From Massilia psychrophila (GTDB lineage Bacteria > Pseudomonadota > Gammaproteobacteria > Burkholderiales > Burkholderiaceae_D), in assembly GCF_002760665.1 (NCBI RefSeq), contig NZ_PDOB01000032.1:1-51871 (forward strand): a stretch of 51,871 bases of DNA, read 5' to 3'. A model generated the notes under the pieces. The model was given only the letters and a program-made list of their open reading frames with translations. It was not told the DNA's origin and did not search any database. The translations under genes were made by a program, and so were the position numbers. Of this stretch, positions 49,045 to 51,871 are shown in pieces; the stretch's first letter is position 1; every line of letters begins with the position of its first letter.

Positions 49045-49839
49045 TTATTGTTGTTGTTGGCTGGCCAGCCACTGATCGCGCCATGCCAGGCTGTCCACGG
49101 TCGGACCGCTGGGAAGGTATTCGCAGCCGACAAAGCCATCATAGCCGATCTCATCTAACAGGCCGAACAGGTAGGGAAAGTTGATCTCGCCGGTGCCCGG
49201 CTGGTGCCGCCCGGGATTGTCGGCTAGCTGGATGTGGCCGATGCGCGCCAGGTTGGTACGCATCGTGTTGGCCAGTTCGCCCTCCATCCGCTGCATGTGA
49301 TAGATGTCGTACTGCATGAACAGGTTGTCGACGCCGCATTCGTCGATGATGGCTTGTGCCTGCTTCGTGCCAGTAAGGAAATAGCCGGGGACGTCAAAGG
49401 TATTGATCGGCTCGATCAACAGGCGCAGGCTGTGCTTGGCGAGGGCGGCGGCGGCGAACTTCAGGTTGGCGATGTAGGTCTCGTGGGCGCGCTCGTGCGG
49501 CACGTTCGGCGGCACCTTGCCGGCCAGGCAGTGCAACTGGCCGACGCCAAGCTCGCCAGCGTAATCGAGGGCCAGCTCGACGCTGTCCTGGAACTCGCCG
49601 ATGCGGCGCGGATCGCAGGCGATGCCGCGCTCGCCGGCGGTCCAGTCGCCGGCGGGCAGGTTGAACAGTACCAGCTGCAACCCGTTGCGCGCCAGGCGCA
49701 GGGCGATCTGCTCGGATTCAAACGCATACGGGAACAAGAACTCGACCGCATCGAAGCCGGCCGCGCTGGCGCAAGCGAAGCGATCGATGAAGCTCACTTC
49801 TCCAAACATCATACTCAGGTTTGCTGCAAATTTTGGCAT
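49045..49839 (-). CDS. hyi: Hydroxypyruvate isomerase
   Basis: 264 residues. TIM-barrel isomerase of the Hyi family: start MPKFAANLSMMFGEVSFIDRF, metal/acid residues in RLLIEPINTFDVPGYF, MQYDIYHMQRMEG and FVGCEYLPSG. It interconverts hydroxypyruvate and tartronate semialdehyde in glyoxylate metabolism. The C-terminus ends in four Gln encoded by a trinucleotide repeat. No gcl, glxR or glycerate-kinase genes are adjacent, so it is away from its usual pathway and sits in a MarR-controlled efflux operon. It starts 5 bp after the MFS stop. Confidence 0.9.
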   Translation of the reverse strand: MPKFAANLSMMFGEVSFIDRFACASAAGFDAVEFLFPYAFESEQIALRLARNGLQLVLFNLPAGDWTAGERGIACDPRRIGEFQDSVELALDYAGELGVGQLHCLAGKVPPNVPHERAHETYIANLKFAAAALAKHSLRLLIEPINTFDVPGYFLTGTKQAQAIIDECGVDNLFMQYDIYHMQRMEGELANTMRTNLARIGHIQLADNPGRHQPGTGEINFPYLFGLLDEIGYDGFVGCEYLPSGPTVDSLAWRDQWLASQQQQ

Positions 49840-49844
49840 GTCGG

Positions 49845-51173
49845 TCAGGCGTCGGGAGTCAATGCCGATATCGTAGCCGATTTCGAGTCGTTCATCACGC
49901 GCATTGGTGTGAGGGCGAACGCGGCCAGGGTGCCCGCCAGCAGGAACAGGCCGGCGCCGACGAACAGCTGCGTCAGGTCCAGGTACTGCATGGACAGCCC
50001 GGTCAGCGAGGCGGCCAGCGGCGCCAGTCCCATCAGGATGAACATGAAAATGCTCATGGTGCGGCCCAGCATCTCGCGCGCCACGCGCCGCTGGATCCAG
50101 GTGAACACCGCTACCTGCGTAAAGCCGGAGAGCAGGCCCAGCAATAACATCAGCGCCGCAGCCTGCCAGGCCGCGCCAACGCTGCCCATGCACATCAGCA
50201 CCACACCGGCCACGGCGTCAAGCAGCAGCAAGGTGGTACCGAACGTGCCGATACGAAAGTCGCCCTTCAGCGAAGACAAGCCCATGCCAGCCAGGTTGCC
50301 GGCCGCGTGAGCGCCCATCACCAGGCCGAGCGCAGCCACGCCGCCGAGGCGGCTGCTGGCCAGCAGCGGCATTGCCACCTGCATGGCGCCGCCGACAACA
50401 AATGACATCACGCCCCAGTAGATAAAAGCGCTGCGCATCTCGACGTCGCGCCAGACCATCGCCAGGCCGTCGCCGACGGCGGCGAGCACCCGTTGCGGCG
50501 CGGCGCGCACGGCGCCCGGATGCATCTGCACTTGGTGCAGCGTCCACACCGTGACGGCGAAACTGACCGCATCGAGAGCGAACGCGATGCCAAGGCCGCG
50601 TGCATCGGTCATGCCGGCGCCGCCCGCCGGAGCCGGGTCATGGCTTGAAAACGCGATCAACAGGCCGGCCAGCAGCGGGCCGGCCAGCGCGGTCAGCACG
50701 CGCATGCTCATCATCATGCCATTGGCCATTTGCAACTGGTGCGGCGCCACCACGTTCGGCAGCATCGACGAGCCGGACGGGATGCTGAAGGCGGACGCCA
50801 GGCCAATGCCAAGCGCCAAAGCGTAGACCAGCGGCATCGTCACCTGATGGGTAAGTACCAGCGCCGCGAGCAGGCCGAGAAGAAAGGCATTGGCGTACTT
50901 TGTCAGCATCAATACGCGCTTGGGGGAGTAACGGTCGACCAGCGCGCCGCCGACCAGGATGAAGATGGCGCGGGGCACGCCCATCAGCGCTATGGTCAGG
51001 CCCAGCGTGAGCGCGTCCCCCGTCAGCTGCAAGACCAGCCACGGCAGTGCGATCAGGGTGAACTGGTCGCCCAGCATCGAAATGGCGCCCCCAACCATCA
51101 TCCAGCGGAAATTGGTATCGCGCAGCAAGGCGGCGCGGGCGGCGCGCGGGTCGTGCATAACTGGGGTGGACAT
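49845..51173 (-). CDS. MFS transporter (EntS/MFS_3-like exporter)
   Basis: 442 residues, twelve predicted membrane helices. N-terminal RDTNFRWMMVGGAISMLGDQFTLIALPWLVL and the loop motif GGALVDRYSPKRVLMLT are typical of the EntS/MFS_3 exporter group. The gene starts 4 bp after the MarR stop, so it is the likely main target of that regulator. Substrate unknown. Confidence 0.9.
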   Translation of the reverse strand: MSTPVMHDPRAARAALLRDTNFRWMMVGGAISMLGDQFTLIALPWLVLQLTGDALTLGLTIALMGVPRAIFILVGGALVDRYSPKRVLMLTKYANAFLLGLLAALVLTHQVTMPLVYALALGIGLASAFSIPSGSSMLPNVVAPHQLQMANGMMMSMRVLTALAGPLLAGLLIAFSSHDPAPAGGAGMTDARGLGIAFALDAVSFAVTVWTLHQVQMHPGAVRAAPQRVLAAVGDGLAMVWRDVEMRSAFIYWGVMSFVVGGAMQVAMPLLASSRLGGVAALGLVMGAHAAGNLAGMGLSSLKGDFRIGTFGTTLLLLDAVAGVVLMCMGSVGAAWQAAALMLLLGLLSGFTQVAVFTWIQRRVAREMLGRTMSIFMFILMGLAPLAASLTGLSMQYLDLTQLFVGAGLFLLAGTLAAFALTPMRVMNDSKSATISALTPDA

Positions 51174-51177
51174 CGTC

Positions 51178-51630
51178 TTAGGCGTTCGAGGCGGTGACGC
51201 CGGCCAGCTGGCTGAGCAGCCCGGCCATGCCCGCCAACGCGTCCGGCGGCACGCGGGCGAGCAGGTCGCTGCTGACCAGGTCGACCGTGGCGGTAGCGTC
51301 CTGCAGCAGCTGTTCGCCGGTTGGCGTTACCGCGGCGTAGCCGACCCGGGCATCGCGCGGATCCGGCTGGCGCGTGACGAGGCCGATTTTCTCCAGCGGC
51401 AGCAGGGTGCGCGTCACGCCCGAGGCGGTCAAGCCGAGCCGCTCGGCCAGGTCGACGCGGCGCAGGCGCCCGCCCGGGGCTCGGCTCAGGTGGTTGAGCA
51501 CCTGGAAGTCGCCGAAGCTAAGGCCGTGGAAGCTGCCGAGCGCGCTGTCGAAGCGCCGGATCAGCACAGCGTGGGCGCGCGCCAGGCGCAGGCAGAAATC
51601 GGTGGAAGGGGTGGCGTGTGCGGCGACCAT
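51178..51630 (-). CDS. MarR-family repressor
   Basis: 150 residues. Winged helix with FGDFQVLNHLSRAPGGRLRRVDLAERLGLTASGVTRTLLPLEKIGLVTRQPDPRDARVGYAAVTPTGE, the full MarR signature including the DxR wing. It heads a four-gene operon (MarR, MFS, Hyi, VOC). A 28-bp perfect palindrome 24 bp before its start, overlapping the -10, is the expected autoregulatory operator. Confidence 0.92.
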   Translation of the reverse strand: MVAAHATPSTDFCLRLARAHAVLIRRFDSALGSFHGLSFGDFQVLNHLSRAPGGRLRRVDLAERLGLTASGVTRTLLPLEKIGLVTRQPDPRDARVGYAAVTPTGEQLLQDATATVDLVSSDLLARVPPDALAGMAGLLSQLAGVTASNA

Positions 51631-51653
51631 GCTGGACTCCCTGTTTATGATGA

Positions 51654-51681
51654 ATATATGCTTGACCAGTCAAGCATATAT
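51654..51681. promoter_or_regulatory. MarR operator palindrome and promoter
   Basis: ATATATGCTTGAC and GTCAAGCATATAT are exact inverted repeats around CA. On the minus strand the palindrome covers a likely -10 (TATGCT), with -35 TTGACT about 16 bases upstream near 51695-51700. A further half site GTCAAGCA lies at 51696-51703, overlapping that -35. Confidence 0.85.
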
Positions 51682-51746
51682 TATTTATTTGGCAAGTCAA
51701 GCACATCCGACACTGTTTTCACGCTCGCCCAGCATGTGTTGGGACG

Positions 51747-51775
51747 AAAAAAAACCGGGCGAACCCGGCTTTTTT
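51747..51775. terminator. Bidirectional UUCG-loop terminator
   Basis: On the minus strand CCGGG-TTCG-CCCGG is followed by eight T residues, immediately after the stop of the Gly/Arg-rich gene; T residues also follow on the plus side. Confidence 0.88.
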
Positions 51776-51777
51776 AC

Positions 51778-51871
51778 TTATCGTCCGCGGCCGCCCGAGC
51801 GGTGCGGCGGTGCCGGACGCGGTCCGCGCGCGCCACCGCCACCGCCAGGAGCGGCAGGGCCGCCGCCGGCG
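51778..51871 (-). CDS. C-terminal end of a Gly/Arg/Pro-rich protein (partial)
   Basis: Only the last 30 residues are in the window: GGGGGARGPRPAPPHRSGGRGR and stop, preceded by further Gly/Pro/Ala. Such RGG-like tails are usual for DEAD-box RNA helicases (RhlE) or RNA-binding proteins, but the tail alone does not identify it. The frame runs off the right edge. Confidence 0.6.
   Translation of the reverse strand, partial: AGGGPAAPGGGGGARGPRPAPPHRSGGRGR

Overview
The window is 51.9 kb of high-GC DNA from a betaproteobacterium, most likely Oxalobacteraceae (a Massilia, Duganella or Janthinobacterium relative). This is inferred from gene content: a PhbB-type acetoacetyl-CoA reductase, the Gcr membrane protein, MtfA, YghX-type dienelactone hydrolase, Gram-negative porins, many small envelope lipoproteins, and LexA boxes of the CTGT-N8-ACAG type. 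No rRNA, tRNA, CRISPR array or intact prophage was seen.

Layout. 1-2.05 kb is a mobile-element graveyard: an IS66 transposase fragment interrupted by what looks like the 5' part of a group II intron, an IS3 OrfA stub, unassigned DNA, and a decayed ABC-transporter ATPase. 2.05-8.3 kb holds a Tat-exported tyrosinase, an esterase, an AAA ATPase, a small unknown gene, a dead PAS-domain gene and a histidine kinase. 8.3-13.9 kb is a signalling block: an internally shortened porin, Crp/Fnr regulator 1, a hybrid histidine kinase, a REC-PAS protein and an acidic disordered protein. 13.9-19.4 kb holds a dienelactone hydrolase, a dead cation-efflux gene, sulfate-binding protein, a small gene under two tandem LexA boxes, and a PAP2 phosphatase / lipid kinase / metallophosphoesterase run. 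19.4-25.2 kb holds a phospholipase-D-family lipoprotein, the Gcr membrane protein, an esterase and a DUF3617 protein.

25.2-45.7 kb is a dense envelope-stress island: OmpA-domain proteins, glycine-zipper lipoproteins, BON-domain lipoproteins, tiny membrane proteins, an AsmA protein, a ferritin-like protein, an ElaB/YqjE-like operon, a collagen-like lipoprotein, BrkB/YihY, an AI-2E-type permease, MtfA and Crp/Fnr regulator 2. 45.9-51.9 kb returns to housekeeping and accessory genes: phbB, a DksA-type zinc-finger protein, two unknown genes, a marR-MFS-hyi-VOC operon, and the end of a Gly/Arg-rich protein.

The main discovery candidate is a shared operator. I found fourteen 16-bp inverted repeats of the form TGTNCG-N4-CGNACA (centre YR), thirteen lying wholly between genes and one running up to a stop codon, mostly in front of the envelope-stress genes and in front of both Crp/Fnr-family regulators. 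The 5-6-5 architecture (TGTNC-N6-GNACA) matches Crp/Fnr sites (TGTGA-N6-TCACA) with different specificity. In at least ten cases a -10-like hexamer starts at exactly the distance that places the operator at -41.5, the classic class II activator position. This suggests a Crp/Fnr-controlled envelope-stress regulon whose likely regulators are encoded in the same window. A second regulatory find is a pair of near-consensus LexA boxes 19 bp apart.
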